Below, piece by piece: positions 7,871 to 17,233 of a stretch of 51,315 bases of DNA. Both the position numbers and the translations under genes were made by a program. The notes under the pieces were generated by a model. The model saw only the letters and a list, made by a program, of their open reading frames with translations. It was not told where the DNA came from and did not search any database. Numbering within the stretch: the stretch's first letter is position 1; each line of letters begins with the position of its first letter. Source of the DNA: Dolichospermum planctonicum (GTDB lineage Bacteria; Cyanobacteriota; Cyanobacteriia; Cyanobacteriales; Nostocaceae); contig NZ_BJCF01000034.1 in NCBI RefSeq assembly GCF_005402965.1, positions 1-51,315 of the forward strand. The letters are read 5' to 3'.

Positions 7871-8719
7871 TTATGAGGCTGATTTGCTGCGTCTGGAACT
7901 ACTTTTGGAAACACCCGTACCTCTTAATCCTCTCCACCCGATGACAGTGTAACCAATTGACAACAATAAACTATTAATACCAGTTCGTAATTCTTTCCAG
8001 GCATCTGCCTGGGTTTTTTGCAACTGTTGTTCTTTTTGACTGTTAATTTGGTCTATTCTCTGGTTTGCTAGTTGTTGAGGGTCTGTTTGCTGGGCAATAA
8101 AATTATCCAGAGCTTGGGGATTTGCTTTATACTTTTTGAGTAAATCCTTCTGCGCCGTGGGTAATTGGTTATTATTAATTGCCTGATTATACTTCTGCTC
8201 ATCTTTAACCAGTTCATTTAGCTGGGTCTTGAGTTGCTCTTTTAATGCAGCACGTTGTTTCTCTACAGACGCTTTTACCTGATCATTACTAAGTTGATTT
8301 TGTATTTGTGCTAATTGACTTTTAACTTGGTTTTCTAACTGTTCTGCTTCTTGGTTAATCCGTGTTAACCCCTGTTCCTTGATTTGATTGACGTTAACCA
8401 GGTACAAGGGAAAAATCAACAAAAACATCAGTCCCAACAAACTAGAAAGTATAAAAATTGGCAACTTTAGAATAGGAGACGAGGGATCACTACTTTCATG
8501 AGTTCTACCAACATAGAATGCAGTTAGAATTGCTCCCAGACCAAGCAATGGTAAAAAACCCTGCTCTACAAGACTCCTACACAGGTTAATTTGCCAGAGT
8601 TTATCTGTAATTTCCAAAGGGAATAATAAAAATAGCCACCCTAGAAAAAACGACAGTATACAGATTACACCTATTAACTTTAGGGAGAAGGACGTATGAG
8701 AGGATGTACTAGTCGACAT
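7871..8719 (-). CDS. HpsJ-like membrane protein with central coiled coil
   Basis: 282 residues. Three hydrophobic segments (about residues 12-34, 52-70, 83-106) precede a long Gln/Lys/Glu-rich coiled-coil region (about 115-240). A final hydrophobic helix is near 245-262 (GINSLLLSIGYTVIGW) with a basic serine-rich tail. This arrangement matches the cyanobacterial HpsJ family. In Nostoc, hps genes are tied to hormogonium polysaccharide secretion and motility. None of the other hps genes is nearby, so the assignment rests on architecture only. Confidence 0.65.
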   Translation of the reverse strand: MSTSTSSHTSFSLKLIGVICILSFFLGWLFLLFPLEITDKLWQINLCRSLVEQGFLPLLGLGAILTAFYVGRTHESSDPSSPILKLPIFILSSLLGLMFLLIFPLYLVNVNQIKEQGLTRINQEAEQLENQVKSQLAQIQNQLSNDQVKASVEKQRAALKEQLKTQLNELVKDEQKYNQAINNNQLPTAQKDLLKKYKANPQALDNFIAQQTDPQQLANQRIDQINSQKEQQLQKTQADAWKELRTGINSLLLSIGYTVIGWRGLRGTGVSKSSSRRSKSAS

Positions 8720-8884
8720 ATTGGTTGACAGAGTAAATACATTAAATTATTTAGCATATTATCCATGTCACTTTTACCATGTTATTCGAGAGAATCCGCA
8801 AAAGTTACATAAAAAGGTGCATATTTTTTTGACGTTGCTGAATTGGAGCAGGTTACTGAACTTGTGGAAGTTTATATATATATT

Positions 8885-9844
8885 CTATATTCTCCGCCAT
8901 TGTTTTACCTTTTGTAGTAAACCTGCATCCAACCAATCATCAAACTGGGGATACACTGGTAAGCGCGGTACTAATTCCCAGCCACCAGGCTCTAAAATAT
9001 TCCTAAGTTCTTGCTCTTGTAAATGAGGATAATCCGGATTAACTTCATCCTTGGGACTTATTCCCCCTAAATCCCTGGCCCCTGCGGCTAGACAAGCAAG
9101 TAACCAATTTTCATCTTTAACTAAATTAGGGGGAATCTGAATTGTAATATCTGCTGGTAAAATTTCCCGCGCTTTGGCGATGACTTCTGGTAATTTATGG
9201 GGGTTAAATGGTGGTGCCTCCAAAGTTTGCACTGTTCCGGGGCTGTGGGGTTGAAGAATCACCTCTTGAATGTGATGGTAAAGTTTATGGGACTCAGAAA
9301 TAGCTGCTAAGGTTTCCCACCAGTCTGACTCAGTTTCTCCTATTCCTAATAGCAAACCCGTTGTAAAGGGGATTTTTAGCTCTCCTGCCCATTGTAACTG
9401 TTGCGATCGCACTTCTGGCAATTTACTCGGCGCGTGACGATGAACTGTATTTAATAGTTTTGGTGTCAACTGTTCTAGCATTAACCCCATGGAAACATTA
9501 ACACTTTTGAGTTTTTCCATTTCAGTCCAACTCAATGGACCGACATTGGTATGGGGTAAAAATCCCATTTCTAGTGCCAATAAACACAAATCATAAATGC
9601 GCTCAAACCAGGGTTCACGCCTTGCTGAATCAGGATGTACCTCGCCACTGAGCATGAGTATTTCACAGACGTTTTGATTTTTTAGTTGTGACAAAATTTC
9701 TTGAGCTGCCTCCAGAGTCAACCAAGGACTTTTGGCCGGTTCGCTGCGGAAATTACAGTATGTACAACGGTTAAAGCATTCATAAGTGGGAACAATAGTA
9801 TAAGCAGGGCTGTAAGTAACAATATTCTGACTAGATAGAGACAT
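8885..9844 (-). CDS. cofG: 7,8-didemethyl-8-hydroxy-5-deazariboflavin synthase, subunit CofG
   Basis: 319 residues. The radical-SAM iron-sulfur motif is C23-FNR-C27-TY-C30 within PTYECFNRCTYCNF, the CofG form. Later family features include GLLLGIGET and DLGGISPKDEVNPDYPH. With CofH it joins a tyrosine-derived radical to a ribityl-aminouracil to give FO, the chromophore core of F420. Cyanobacteria use FO as the antenna of DNA photolyase. cofH is not in this window. The gene is transcribed away from psbA. Confidence 0.94.
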   Translation of the reverse strand: MSLSSQNIVTYSPAYTIVPTYECFNRCTYCNFRSEPAKSPWLTLEAAQEILSQLKNQNVCEILMLSGEVHPDSARREPWFERIYDLCLLALEMGFLPHTNVGPLSWTEMEKLKSVNVSMGLMLEQLTPKLLNTVHRHAPSKLPEVRSQQLQWAGELKIPFTTGLLLGIGETESDWWETLAAISESHKLYHHIQEVILQPHSPGTVQTLEAPPFNPHKLPEVIAKAREILPADITIQIPPNLVKDENWLLACLAAGARDLGGISPKDEVNPDYPHLQEQELRNILEPGGWELVPRLPVYPQFDDWLDAGLLQKVKQWRRI

Positions 9845-10165
9845 ATATAGTAGGAGTTGCAGCTAAAACACGGCTAATTTACAGACTTTGGCGGGCAAGA
9901 TGCCCACCCCACAAGGTTTAGACTCCTATTATGCAGTTTAGGTGGTCAGGAGAAAGTAAAAAGTTCAAACCCCTGATTAGCAAAAAGATTAATCCCCGAA
10001 AGGCTGACTATATATAGTTTATAGCTCTAAAGATCACTTGGCTGAAAAAAATATTAAAAAATATTACGAAAACCCCTTTACAAATCTAAACATAAAGGTT
10101 AATATAAATTCATAAGGTAGAAACACCTACCAAAACATACATAACTCAAACGCCATTATAAACAC
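9845..10165 (+). promoter_or_regulatory. psbA upstream region with candidate promoter
   Basis: 321 bases between divergent cofG and psbA. One GGCGGGCAAGATGCCCACC repeat copy lies at 9892-9910. A plausible sigma-70 promoter is TTTACA at 10077-10082 with an AT-rich -10 (TAATAT, 10100-10105) 17 bases on. This would give a leader of roughly 55 bases. The leader lacks a strong ribosome site before the ATG, as is usual for psbA genes. The exact start site is inferred. Confidence 0.5.
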
Positions 10166-11248
10166 ATGACCACAACACTACAGCAGCGCCAAAGCGCTAA
10201 CGTATGGGATCGCTTTTGCGAGTGGATTACCAGCACAGACAACCGCCTCTATATAGGTTGGTTCGGAGTATTAATGATCCCTACTCTCTTGAGTGCGATC
10301 GCTTGCTTCACTATCGCTTTCATCGCCGCACCTCCCGTTGACATTGACGGTATCCGTGAACCAGTTGCAGGTTCTTTACTATACGGAAATAACATTATTT
10401 CCGGTGCAGTAGTTCCTTCTTCTAACGCTATCGGTTTACACTTCTACCCAATTTGGGAAGCAGCTTCTTTAGATGAGTGGTTGTATAACGGCGGTCCTTA
10501 CCAGTTAGTAGTATTCCATTTCTTGATCGGCGTATTCTGCTACCTCGGTCGTGAATGGGAACTTTCTTACCGCTTGGGAATGCGTCCTTGGATTTGCCTA
10601 GCCTTCTCTGCTCCTGTAGCAGCAGCTACCGCAGTCTTCTTGATTTACCCCATCGGTCAAGGTTCATTCTCTGACGGTATGCCTTTAGGTATCTCCGGTA
10701 CATTCAACTTCATGATTGTGTTCCAAGCAGAACACAACATCTTGATGCACCCCTTCCATATGTTAGGTGTAGCTGGTGTATTCGGTGGTTCTTTGTTCTC
10801 TGCAATGCACGGTTCTTTGGTGACATCTTCCTTGGTTAAAGAAACAACCGAGAACGAATCACAAAACTACGGTTATAAATTCGGTCAAGAAGAAGAAACC
10901 TATAACATCGTTGCAGCACACGGTTACTTCGGTCGCTTGATTTTCCAATACGCTTCCTTCAACAACAGCCGTTCTTTACACTTCTTCTTAGCTGCTTGGC
11001 CAGTAGTTGGTATCTGGTTTACAGCTTTAGGTGTAAGCACAATGGCGTTCAACTTGAACGGATTTAACTTCAACCAATCCATCATTGATTCTCAAGGTCG
11101 TGTAATTTCTACATGGGCTGACGTAATCAACCGCGCTAACTTAGGTATGGAAGTAATGCACGAGCGCAATGCTCACAACTTCCCTCTAGATTTGGCTGCT
11201 GCTGATGTTGCTCCTGTTGCTTTAACTGCTCCTGCAATCAACGGTTAA
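10166..11248 (+). CDS. psbA: Photosystem II D1 protein
   Basis: 360 residues, the standard precursor length. It binds the redox cofactors of photosystem II in the thylakoid membrane. Key residues are in place: Tyr161 (YZ), His198 (P680), His215 and His272 (non-haem iron), Ser264 (QB pocket), and the Mn-cluster ligands Asp170, Glu189, His332, Glu333, His337, Asp342 and Ala344. The chain is cut after Ala344, leaving a 16-residue tail. Position 130 is Glu, the form associated with high-light D1 isoforms rather than Gln130. The gene uses more C-ending codons than its neighbours, as expected for a highly expressed gene. It is monocistronic, with a strong terminator 22 bases downstream. Confidence 0.99.
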   Translation: MTTTLQQRQSANVWDRFCEWITSTDNRLYIGWFGVLMIPTLLSAIACFTIAFIAAPPVDIDGIREPVAGSLLYGNNIISGAVVPSSNAIGLHFYPIWEAASLDEWLYNGGPYQLVVFHFLIGVFCYLGREWELSYRLGMRPWICLAFSAPVAAATAVFLIYPIGQGSFSDGMPLGISGTFNFMIVFQAEHNILMHPFHMLGVAGVFGGSLFSAMHGSLVTSSLVKETTENESQNYGYKFGQEEETYNIVAAHGYFGRLIFQYASFNNSRSLHFFLAAWPVVGIWFTALGVSTMAFNLNGFNFNQSIIDSQGRVISTWADVINRANLGMEVMHERNAHNFPLDLAAADVAPVALTAPAING

Positions 11249-11270
11249 TAACTAGAGTCTAGTTAAATAA

Positions 11271-11301
11271 AAAACGCTCTCCGCAAGGAGGGCGTTTTTT
11301 T
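11271..11301 (+). terminator. Intrinsic terminator of psbA
   Basis: Stem AAAACGCTCTCC / GGAGGGCGTTTT (11271-11282 with 11287-11298, one T-G pair), loop GCAA, followed by a T-run to 11301. The A-run on the left makes it work in both directions, and the minus-strand gene at 11306 converges on it. Confidence 0.95.
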
Positions 11302-11305
11302 GTGT

Positions 11306-11752
11306 TCACTTTTCACATTCGCGTTTAGTTATATAATGACGATAGCGAAACATGACTTCTAACTGTGCTTGTACTAACCAACCACTCATAAGTTCCACTC
11401 CATTACCTCCAGGCATGGCATAGGTAATATGATCAGTTAATCTAGTTTTGCCGTTTTCCTCCGTAAATTCATGACGATGTATCCAGGACTCAAAAGGTCC
11501 AGATATTTGTTGATCACTAAACAGACGATATTTTTCATAGTCTGTGTGACGTGCTAACCAAGTTAAGGGTAAAATGCCCAGAAAAAGACGAAATTCTGTA
11601 ATTGCACCGGCTTCTAGTCCTCCTTCACGTCTGACTACTTGTACAGGTTGCCAAGGTGGGGTGAGTAACTGTATTATGTCTGGCCTTTCATGAAATTTCC
11701 AAACTACTTCTACTGGTGCGTTAATGATTGAGGAATGTTTAAAGTGCAACAT
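11306..11752 (-). CDS. SRPBCC-family (START-like) protein
   Basis: 148 residues. Begins MLHFKHSSIINAPVEVVWKFHERPD, the typical first strand and helix of the SRPBCC/polyketide-cyclase fold, and continues with TEFRLFLGILPLTW and WIHRHEFTEENGKTRLTDHITYAMPGG. The fold makes a deep hydrophobic ligand pocket; cyanobacterial members of this subgroup are often annotated as cell-division-inhibitor-like, without proof. Start at the ATG at 11752; a TTG two codons upstream is less likely. It converges on psbA. Confidence 0.85.
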   Translation of the reverse strand: MLHFKHSSIINAPVEVVWKFHERPDIIQLLTPPWQPVQVVRREGGLEAGAITEFRLFLGILPLTWLARHTDYEKYRLFSDQQISGPFESWIHRHEFTEENGKTRLTDHITYAMPGGNGVELMSGWLVQAQLEVMFRYRHYITKRECEK

Positions 11753-12098
11753 GAACAAAAAACCTAAAATTTAGCCTGTAGCCTAAACTGCTGAAAATAA
11801 CGAAAATAGATGGTTATTGTGGCTCTAAATTCATTAAAATAAGTATAATGAGAGAATGCTCAGAATATCTTATGCTGCGATCGCTAATTGTGAAGTGAAA
11901 AAATCTTTGATAAATTTCTTTGATAAATTTTTTTAATTTTCTGAGCTAAATATCCATTTTTTATGTGATAATGGGACTTGAGAAGTAATTCGGTAGACCA
12001 CGTTTGTTTTTAGTATTGATAGGATTTTTACCTTTGGTATTTACAGACTTTTCTCCGAAATCTAAATCTCTACACTCTTATGATTTTGGAGACAGTCT
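11753..12098 (+). promoter_or_regulatory. Divergent promoter and leader region of the RNA-binding protein gene
   Basis: About 345 AT-rich bases between a minus-strand SRPBCC gene and the plus-strand RRM gene. A HIP1-like CGATCGC is at 11879. Family genes of this kind (rbpA) have long leaders involved in cold-induced expression, and the length is compatible with that. GGAG at 12087-12090 may be the ribosome site. I see no small gene. Confidence 0.4.
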
Positions 12099-12410
12099 AT
12101 GTCGATTTATGTGGGTAACCTCTCTTATGAAGTTACCGATAACGATTTAAACGGAGTTTTTGCAGAGTATGGCACTGTAAAGCGTGTCCAAATACCTACC
12201 GACAGAGAAACAGGCAAGGTTCGTGGTTTCGCTTTTGTAGAAATGGGTACAGATGCGGAAGAAACAGCAGCCATTGAAGCTCTTGATGGTGCTGAATGGA
12301 TGGGACGTAATTTGAAAGTAAACAAGGCTAAACCCAAAGAAGATCGTGGTTCTTTTGGTGGTGGTGGTCGTGGAAACTATGGTGGTGGTGGTGGTCGTAA
12401 CCGCTACTAG
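12099..12410 (+). CDS. Glycine-rich RNA-binding protein, Rbp family
   Basis: 103 residues: one RRM domain with RNP2 IYVGNL (residues 3-8) and RNP1 RGFAFVEM (residues 42-49), then a short Gly/Arg/Tyr tail (SFGGGGRGNYGGGGG). These proteins bind U-rich RNA; in Anabaena many are cold-inducible, and some help target photosystem mRNAs to the thylakoid. The glycine-rich tail places it in the RbpA-like group. Unlike some rbpA genes it is not followed by rpsU. It ends at its own terminator. Confidence 0.95.
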   Translation: MSIYVGNLSYEVTDNDLNGVFAEYGTVKRVQIPTDRETGKVRGFAFVEMGTDAEETAAIEALDGAEWMGRNLKVNKAKPKEDRGSFGGGGRGNYGGGGGRNRY

Positions 12411-12467
12411 TATCTATAGAGTTCAGTTAGAAAAATATTCCCCTCTAGGATAATTAAGTTTACCATT

Positions 12468-12496
12468 AGCTCAGGTATTTATTCCTGAGCTTTTTT
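12468..12496 (+). terminator. Intrinsic terminator of the RNA-binding protein gene
   Basis: Perfect 8-bp stem AGCTCAGG / CCTGAGCT (12468-12475 with 12484-12491), 8-base loop, then a run of T to 12496. Confidence 0.93.
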
Positions 12497-13220
12497 AATG
12501 GAAAATTTTCTAGTTAGCTGTTTTGAAACCATTTTACCGAATAGGGTACAGAAATAATTTCCCTATTTGGCTGAAAATTGCCGTTAAATGATATAAAAAG
12601 GGGTATTTTGGCACATTGGCAGCAGTTATTAACAAAAGTCATTATAATAATGAGCAGCACTTGCTGTGCATTATTGGTAACAAAATGTTACTAGCGATGT
12701 AATCACAAAATATTTTGGAAACATTATTCTGTAAACTGACTAGCTATGAAAAACTGTCAAGACTAAGTTTCAAGAATTGGTAGATTTGGTAAAAAATCAA
12801 GGGATTGATTTAGTTAGATTTGACAATTATTTTAACGTAAAATATTCGGAAAAATTTGAGAGTAAATATTGATGAAAATACCTAAGGGAAAATAAACCCT
12901 AAAAATTAAGAATATTAAGAATGTGAGGAGGATTAATATTAATAATATTCAAATATAAATACTTGTACTGGTATGAAATTTTTTCTAAAAATGCTAATAA
13001 AATTGACAGAATTATCAGCGATAGTTTAGTAATACTATAAATGTAGATATAAAGGATAATATTGTCAACATTTATTAATATCGGGTGATTAGCTGAATAA
13101 AATTATTTACCAATCTGATCATTTAGATTTCATTTCATCAAAAAGCTAAAATATTGCAGAAGTAAGTAAGCAATTTAGTAAATGATTTACTCCAAGTAAA
13201 ATGGCGATTTATAGTAAATT
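12497..13220. other. Long AT-rich intergenic region
   Basis: 724 bases without a convincing gene. It contains a GTAACA-AAA-TGTTAC dyad at 12678-12692 and an AATAGGG / CCCTATT inverted repeat near 12540-12575. A consensus TTGACA occurs near 12820 with TATTCG 17 bases on. An AGGAGG at about 12925 has no start codon at a normal distance. It may hold the TPR-lipoprotein promoter with a long leader, or a small RNA. Confidence 0.45.
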
Positions 13221-14063
13221 ATGAAATGGCAGTTATTGACACATAAACAGCGACAGATAAACCGAGCATTGACTATAGCAATGCTTACGATTTTTAGTGG
13301 GATAATTTGCCTTGCTTGTAGTAATAATCAAGATATTTTAGTGACAGAAAGAGCAGCAACTACCCCAAATCCAAAGATAGGAAAAACATCCAAATATGCA
13401 GAATTTTATGTTCAGGGACAAACTCAACACCTGAAAGGTAATTCTCAAGCGGCCATTGCTGCCTATAGTAAATCAATTAGTCTTAATCCTGAATATGCAC
13501 CAGCATTTAAAGGTCGGGGACTGGTTTATTTTGATACTGGTAATAAAGAGGGAGCGATCGCCGATTATAATCAGGTATTACGTTTAAATGCTAATGATGC
13601 GGAAGCTTACAATAATCGTGGCAATGCCTTTTCATCTATTGGGGATTATAGAAGAGCGATCGCCGATTATAATCAAGCTATTAGCATCAAGCCTAAATCT
13701 GCGGAATTTTACAACAATCGAGGTAATGCTCGTGGAAACCAAGGTGATAAAAACGGAGCTTTAGAGGACTATACTCAAGCAATTCGGATCAATCAAGAAT
13801 ATGCTGTAGCTTATAACAATCGTGGCAATGCTTACGCAGCCAGGGGAGAACAGCAAAAAGCAATATCCGATTATAATGAAGCAATTCGTATTAATCCTAA
13901 TTTTGGTTCTGCTTTTAATAATCGCGGTAACGCCTATGCTGCAATTGGAGATAAACGGGGGGCATTAAAAGACCTACAACGGGCAGCAGCTATTTTTGAC
14001 AAAGAAGGAAACAAAGACTTATATCAACAAGCAATGAAGAACATTGAAGAATTGGGACGATAA
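13221..14063 (+). CDS. TPR-repeat lipoprotein
   Basis: 280 residues. A basic N-terminus and hydrophobic helix (about residues 16-33) end in CLAC, a plausible lipobox with Cys34 as the lipidated residue. About six TPR units follow, with repeated AYNNRGNA and AIADYNQAI segments, forming a scaffold on the periplasmic face. Two HIP1 sites (13554 and 13656) lie at equivalent places in neighbouring repeats. The gene stands alone, with a hairpin at 14131-14161 beyond it. The binding partner is unknown. Confidence 0.88.
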   Translation: MKWQLLTHKQRQINRALTIAMLTIFSGIICLACSNNQDILVTERAATTPNPKIGKTSKYAEFYVQGQTQHLKGNSQAAIAAYSKSISLNPEYAPAFKGRGLVYFDTGNKEGAIADYNQVLRLNANDAEAYNNRGNAFSSIGDYRRAIADYNQAISIKPKSAEFYNNRGNARGNQGDKNGALEDYTQAIRINQEYAVAYNNRGNAYAARGEQQKAISDYNEAIRINPNFGSAFNNRGNAYAAIGDKRGALKDLQRAAAIFDKEGNKDLYQQAMKNIEELGR

Positions 14064-14130
14064 TTGAGATTTCAGGACTTACGTAAAACAAAAGTAGAGA
14101 TAACTCATATTTTTATTGGATAAATAAACA

Positions 14131-14161
14131 GATACCCGACTTATTTAAAGAGTCGGGTGTC
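14131..14161. terminator. Hairpin between convergent genes (AGTCGGG family)
   Basis: Stem GATACCCGACT / AGTCGGGTGTC (14131-14141 with 14151-14161, one T-G pair), 9-base loop. It lies between the TPR gene and the converging Get3-like gene, so it may end both transcripts, although the T-run is weak. A related CCCGACTTCTT hairpin sits at 43656-43681. Confidence 0.65.
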
Positions 14162-14177
14162 TAAAAATTTAGACGCT

Positions 14178-15350
14178 TCAAGCAAAGCGAATTTTTAGAT
14201 AATCATCTTCCATTTTTGCCCCTGCTGGTTGCAGTGCGGCCAAAGCTTGAGGTAATACCAAATTACGGCGATGATTACCAATAGTGATGTTTAACTCATC
14301 TCCAGTTTTTTTCAGTTGAATTTGACTTTTAGGAATGTTAGGTAAATACAGTTCTAAACTGTATTGGTTTTTGTCTTGGACAACTCTGATTGTAGTTTCT
14401 TGATAATAAACTTGAGTTGGATCTTCATCTTTGTAGAGGGTTTCTTTCAGCCTTTCCAAAGCTGGTAAACCACACAATTCTTCAGAGTATAGAGGTACTT
14501 CTTTGACTGGAAGAGGTAAGAAATTATCATGAATTTCTTGACGGTATTGTTCTTGATTTTCCTTCCACCGTTGGAAAAAAGGATCTGTTACTTCTTGGGG
14601 AATAATTCGGTTAGCAATCACTAAATCTGTGGCTACATTATACAAACTTAGATAGGCGTGAGCGCGAAGAGATTCTTTAATTACCATTTTTTCAGGATTC
14701 GTCACCAGACGCACAGAGGTTTGAGTATTGTCAGTTAAAACTTTTTCCAAAGCTTCAATTTGCTCATAAAATTCATAGGGTGCGTCCATTACCTCTTTAT
14801 CTGGTAAAGAAAAACCAACAATGGGTCTAAAAATAGGTTCTACAAGTGGTCTGAGGGCAACGGAAATATTTTGGAAGGGTTTGTAAAAACGACGCATATA
14901 CCAACCACCAACTTCCGGCAAACTTAACAGTCTTAATGCTGTACCAGTGGGGGCGGAGTCAATAATTAAAACATCATATTCTCCTTCATCATAATGACGT
15001 TTCATTCTCACCAAGCCGAAAATTTCATCCATGCCCGGTAAAATCGCCAATTCTTCCGCTTGTATGCCGTCTAAACCCCTGGCTTGTAAAACTTGGGTGA
15101 TATAGCGTTTCACAGCCCCCCAATTACCTTCTAATTCTTGCAGTGCGTCTAATTCCGCACCCCACAAATTAGGACGCACGAGACGGGCATCATGTCCTAA
15201 TTCTATATCAAAGCTGTCGGCCAGGGAGTGGGCAGGGTCTGTACTTAAAACCAATGTCCGATAGCCCAGTTCTGCACAACGGAGTCCAGTGGCTGCGGCC
15301 ACGGAGGTTTTACCCACGCCACCTTTCCCTGTCATTAAAATTACTCGCAT
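14178..15350 (-). CDS. Get3/ArsA-family ATPase with C-terminal alpha-crystallin-like domain (Get3d type)
   Basis: 390 residues. Starts [16 protein letters not shown], the deviant P-loop of the ArsA/Get3 group, and has [14 protein letters not shown] (switch I) and [14 protein letters not shown] (switch II). The last 90 residues form a beta-rich ArsA_HSP20 domain ([17 protein letters not shown] ... [10 protein letters not shown]). This combination is the Get3d type described from cyanobacteria and plastids, thought to bind hydrophobic cargo. The CxxC zinc motif of eukaryotic Get3 is absent. The ATG at 15350 is preferred over the TTG one codon upstream. The client protein is unknown. Confidence 0.92.
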   Translation of the reverse strand: MRVILMTGKGGVGKTSVAAATGLRCAELGYRTLVLSTDPAHSLADSFDIELGHDARLVRPNLWGAELDALQELEGNWGAVKRYITQVLQARGLDGIQAEELAILPGMDEIFGLVRMKRHYDEGEYDVLIIDSAPTGTALRLLSLPEVGGWYMRRFYKPFQNISVALRPLVEPIFRPIVGFSLPDKEVMDAPYEFYEQIEALEKVLTDNTQTSVRLVTNPEKMVIKESLRAHAYLSLYNVATDLVIANRIIPQEVTDPFFQRWKENQEQYRQEIHDNFLPLPVKEVPLYSEELCGLPALERLKETLYKDEDPTQVYYQETTIRVVQDKNQYSLELYLPNIPKSQIQLKKTGDELNITIGNHRRNLVLPQALAALQPAGAKMEDDYLKIRFA

Positions 15351-15393
15351 CAATGATTCCTTACTGCCTGAAGTTTATTTACATTTATTTACA

Positions 15394-15786
15394 TTATGAT
15401 GGTTTTTTCAAAGAAATGAAATGCTGCTTAATTACGTCTAAACGAGAGCAGTACCAATAGTCAATATGAGAAACAATTAAACCGTCAGCATTCAAACGTA
15501 ATTCACTCCAGCCAGAAACGGAAATATAAGGCTTCCAAGGTAGGGGAGAATTCCAACTCATAGTCCATTCAGTTTTAATAATTTCTTCCTGAGATTGGAT
15601 GTTATGTAAATCCAGTTTAAGATTGAGGAAAAAAGTCTGAATAAATTTAATCATCCATTTGTAAAGTTCCAGTCCTCGAAACTTAAAAACAGCATCTTGA
15701 AAATAAACATCTTGGGCATAAATGCTGTAAGTTTGATTGACAGGAAATCTTTGATAATCAGCTTTGAGGGTTTCTATAATATCCAT
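15394..15786 (-). CDS. DUF2358-family NTF2-like protein
   Basis: 130 residues. MDIIETLKADYQRFPVNQTYSIYAQDVYFQDAVFKFRGLELY is the typical start of DUF2358 proteins of cyanobacteria and plastids. TEWTMSWN and HIDYW match the later strands of a cone-shaped NTF2-like fold. The function is unknown. It lies 43 bases upstream of the Get3d gene on the same strand, so the two may be cotranscribed. Confidence 0.85.
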   Translation of the reverse strand: MDIIETLKADYQRFPVNQTYSIYAQDVYFQDAVFKFRGLELYKWMIKFIQTFFLNLKLDLHNIQSQEEIIKTEWTMSWNSPLPWKPYISVSGWSELRLNADGLIVSHIDYWYCSRLDVIKQHFISLKKPS

Positions 15787-15827
15787 AAATTGATGTTGTG
15801 CTGGTGTTGATCATAGAAAGTGGTATA

Positions 15828-16313
15828 TTACTTGTTGATGAAATTACCGATTACAGACTGTAGTTTTACTCTAGCATAATCTCTTTCTTCCACGGGTAAA
15901 CGGGATAAAGCAAATTCAAAATCATCCAGTTTCTCGGTAATAGCATTAACCAGTTCTTTTTGACCTTCTGCGATACTAAATCCAGATTTTTCTAACTCAA
16001 TTTTTCCATTCCCTAAAGTTAAACTATTTTGGTTATATTCTTCTAAAGATTTTAACTGATTTTCTGCTTCAGGGCTGATCATTTCTGATTTAGTGATGTC
16101 TATGATCTCTTCAGTTGTATACTCTAAATCAGCCTGTGCTGCTTTTAATAACTGCGCTGCTTCTTTAATCTTTTTATATGCCACTTGTTGCATGATTTTT
16201 TTCTGTTCTAAAAGCAAAGATAATTCTTTTTGAGAATCGAATAAAGCTTGTTGCTGCTCTTCAATTTTAGCTACTTGGTTTTTGATTTGAGTTTGGATTT
16301 GTGCAAGGGTCAT
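15828..16313 (-). CDS. Coiled-coil protein, function unknown
   Basis: 161 residues, mostly helical. Heptad-rich stretches run from about residue 5 to 70 (TQIKNQVAKIEEQQQALFDSQ ... KKIKEAAQLLKAAQADLE) and again from 85 onward. There is no signal peptide or membrane helix. The C-terminal LPVEERDYARVKLQSVIGNF is less repetitive and may be a small helical domain. I do not recognise the family. It lies 41 bases upstream of the DUF2358 gene on the same strand and so may share its transcript. Confidence 0.7.
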   Translation of the reverse strand: MTLAQIQTQIKNQVAKIEEQQQALFDSQKELSLLLEQKKIMQQVAYKKIKEAAQLLKAAQADLEYTTEEIIDITKSEMISPEAENQLKSLEEYNQNSLTLGNGKIELEKSGFSIAEGQKELVNAITEKLDDFEFALSRLPVEERDYARVKLQSVIGNFINK

Positions 16314-16528
16314 GATCTAGATTCTGGAAATGATGTTTAAAAAAATTTTGAGAAGTCAAATTCTCTCCTCAACATTGGTAAATTATTGACGGTCAAAGCC
16401 TCAATTATTGCTGGTAATAGACTTGTGTAATCTGCCTTTCTAATTCTTAATTGTGAATTGACGGCGTTAGTAATAAATAGCAGGAAATAGAAGTTCTCAA
16501 TAGATATTCTATTTCCTTGTTACTGCAA

Positions 16529-17092
16529 TTACATTTCCTGCCAAAGACCTTCTAATTGTCGTCTCCAAGCCGCTAAAACCTCCTTTCGTCCTTGGGGATT
16601 TTGGTCAATATCTCCTAATAATCCTTCTGCATAAAAACGGTCTAGATTTTGCATAGTAGCTTCTAGAGATTGTCCCTGTTGTTTCGCTGTTTTAATAATT
16701 TCGCGGATACGAACTTCTACCAAATTATTGAAAACATCATTTACACCAGTTTGATGTAATGATATCAGACGAGCGATCGCATTAGTAAAATCTGCATTAC
16801 TCAAAGTGCCACTATTATGCTGGAACACTCCCCACACTACCCCATCATAAACGGCGTAGCGTGTTTCTTGAGTATCATCAAAATTAGCCTCTAGAAACTG
16901 CGTGAGAAATGCTGTAGCCTCTTGTAAGGGCATAATTGGCAGTAATACCCGCAACCAAGTGTGATCTTCTGAAAGTAGCACCAATAATCGAAAATCAGTA
17001 GTTTCTACTTGCCAAGAACCAGGGGCTATAGATTTTACAACTTCAACGCTAAATAACTCCGTTAATGTACCCGCTATTTCTTCTGGTGTCAT
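16529..17092 (-). CDS. Conserved hypothetical protein, YbjN/secretion-chaperone-like fold suspected
   Basis: 187 residues, soluble. The N-terminal 100 residues alternate strands and helices (VEVVKSIAPGSWQVETTDFRLLVLLSEDHTWLRVLLPIMP ... YAVYDGVVWGVFQHNSGTL) in a pattern resembling YbjN or type III chaperone-like proteins. The C-terminal part is helical and ends in WRRQLEGLWQEM. I cannot name a function. A 215-base gap separates it from the coiled-coil gene downstream. Confidence 0.7.
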   Translation of the reverse strand: MTPEEIAGTLTELFSVEVVKSIAPGSWQVETTDFRLLVLLSEDHTWLRVLLPIMPLQEATAFLTQFLEANFDDTQETRYAVYDGVVWGVFQHNSGTLSNADFTNAIARLISLHQTGVNDVFNNLVEVRIREIIKTAKQQGQSLEATMQNLDRFYAEGLLGDIDQNPQGRKEVLAAWRRQLEGLWQEM

Positions 17093-17146
17093 AATTATTT
17101 GTGAACTTTAGATCTAGGTTAACGCTTTTTGGGTAGATGAATTATA

Positions 17147-17186
17147 TTTTTTATCGAACCACTCCAGGCACAGAGGACACAGAGAG
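17147..17186 (+). repeat. Dispersed repeat, left flank of the EVE gene
   Basis: Reads TTATCGAACCACTCCAGGCA then CAGAGGACACAGAGAG. A copy in inverted orientation lies at 17763-17802 on the other side of the EVE gene, matching at about 90 percent of positions. Further copies are near 29090 and 32198. Confidence 0.88.
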
Positions 17187-17233
17187 CGGCAGGGGATGCT
17201 AATATCTTTTTTTTTAGGCTTTTTTTAGGCTCT

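Noticed and set aside
12640-12692. 14-codon Cys-rich frame (MSSTCCALLVTKCY)
   Set aside because: Too short, no ribosome site, and overlaps a simple dyad; considered as a toxin or metal-binding peptide but unsupported.
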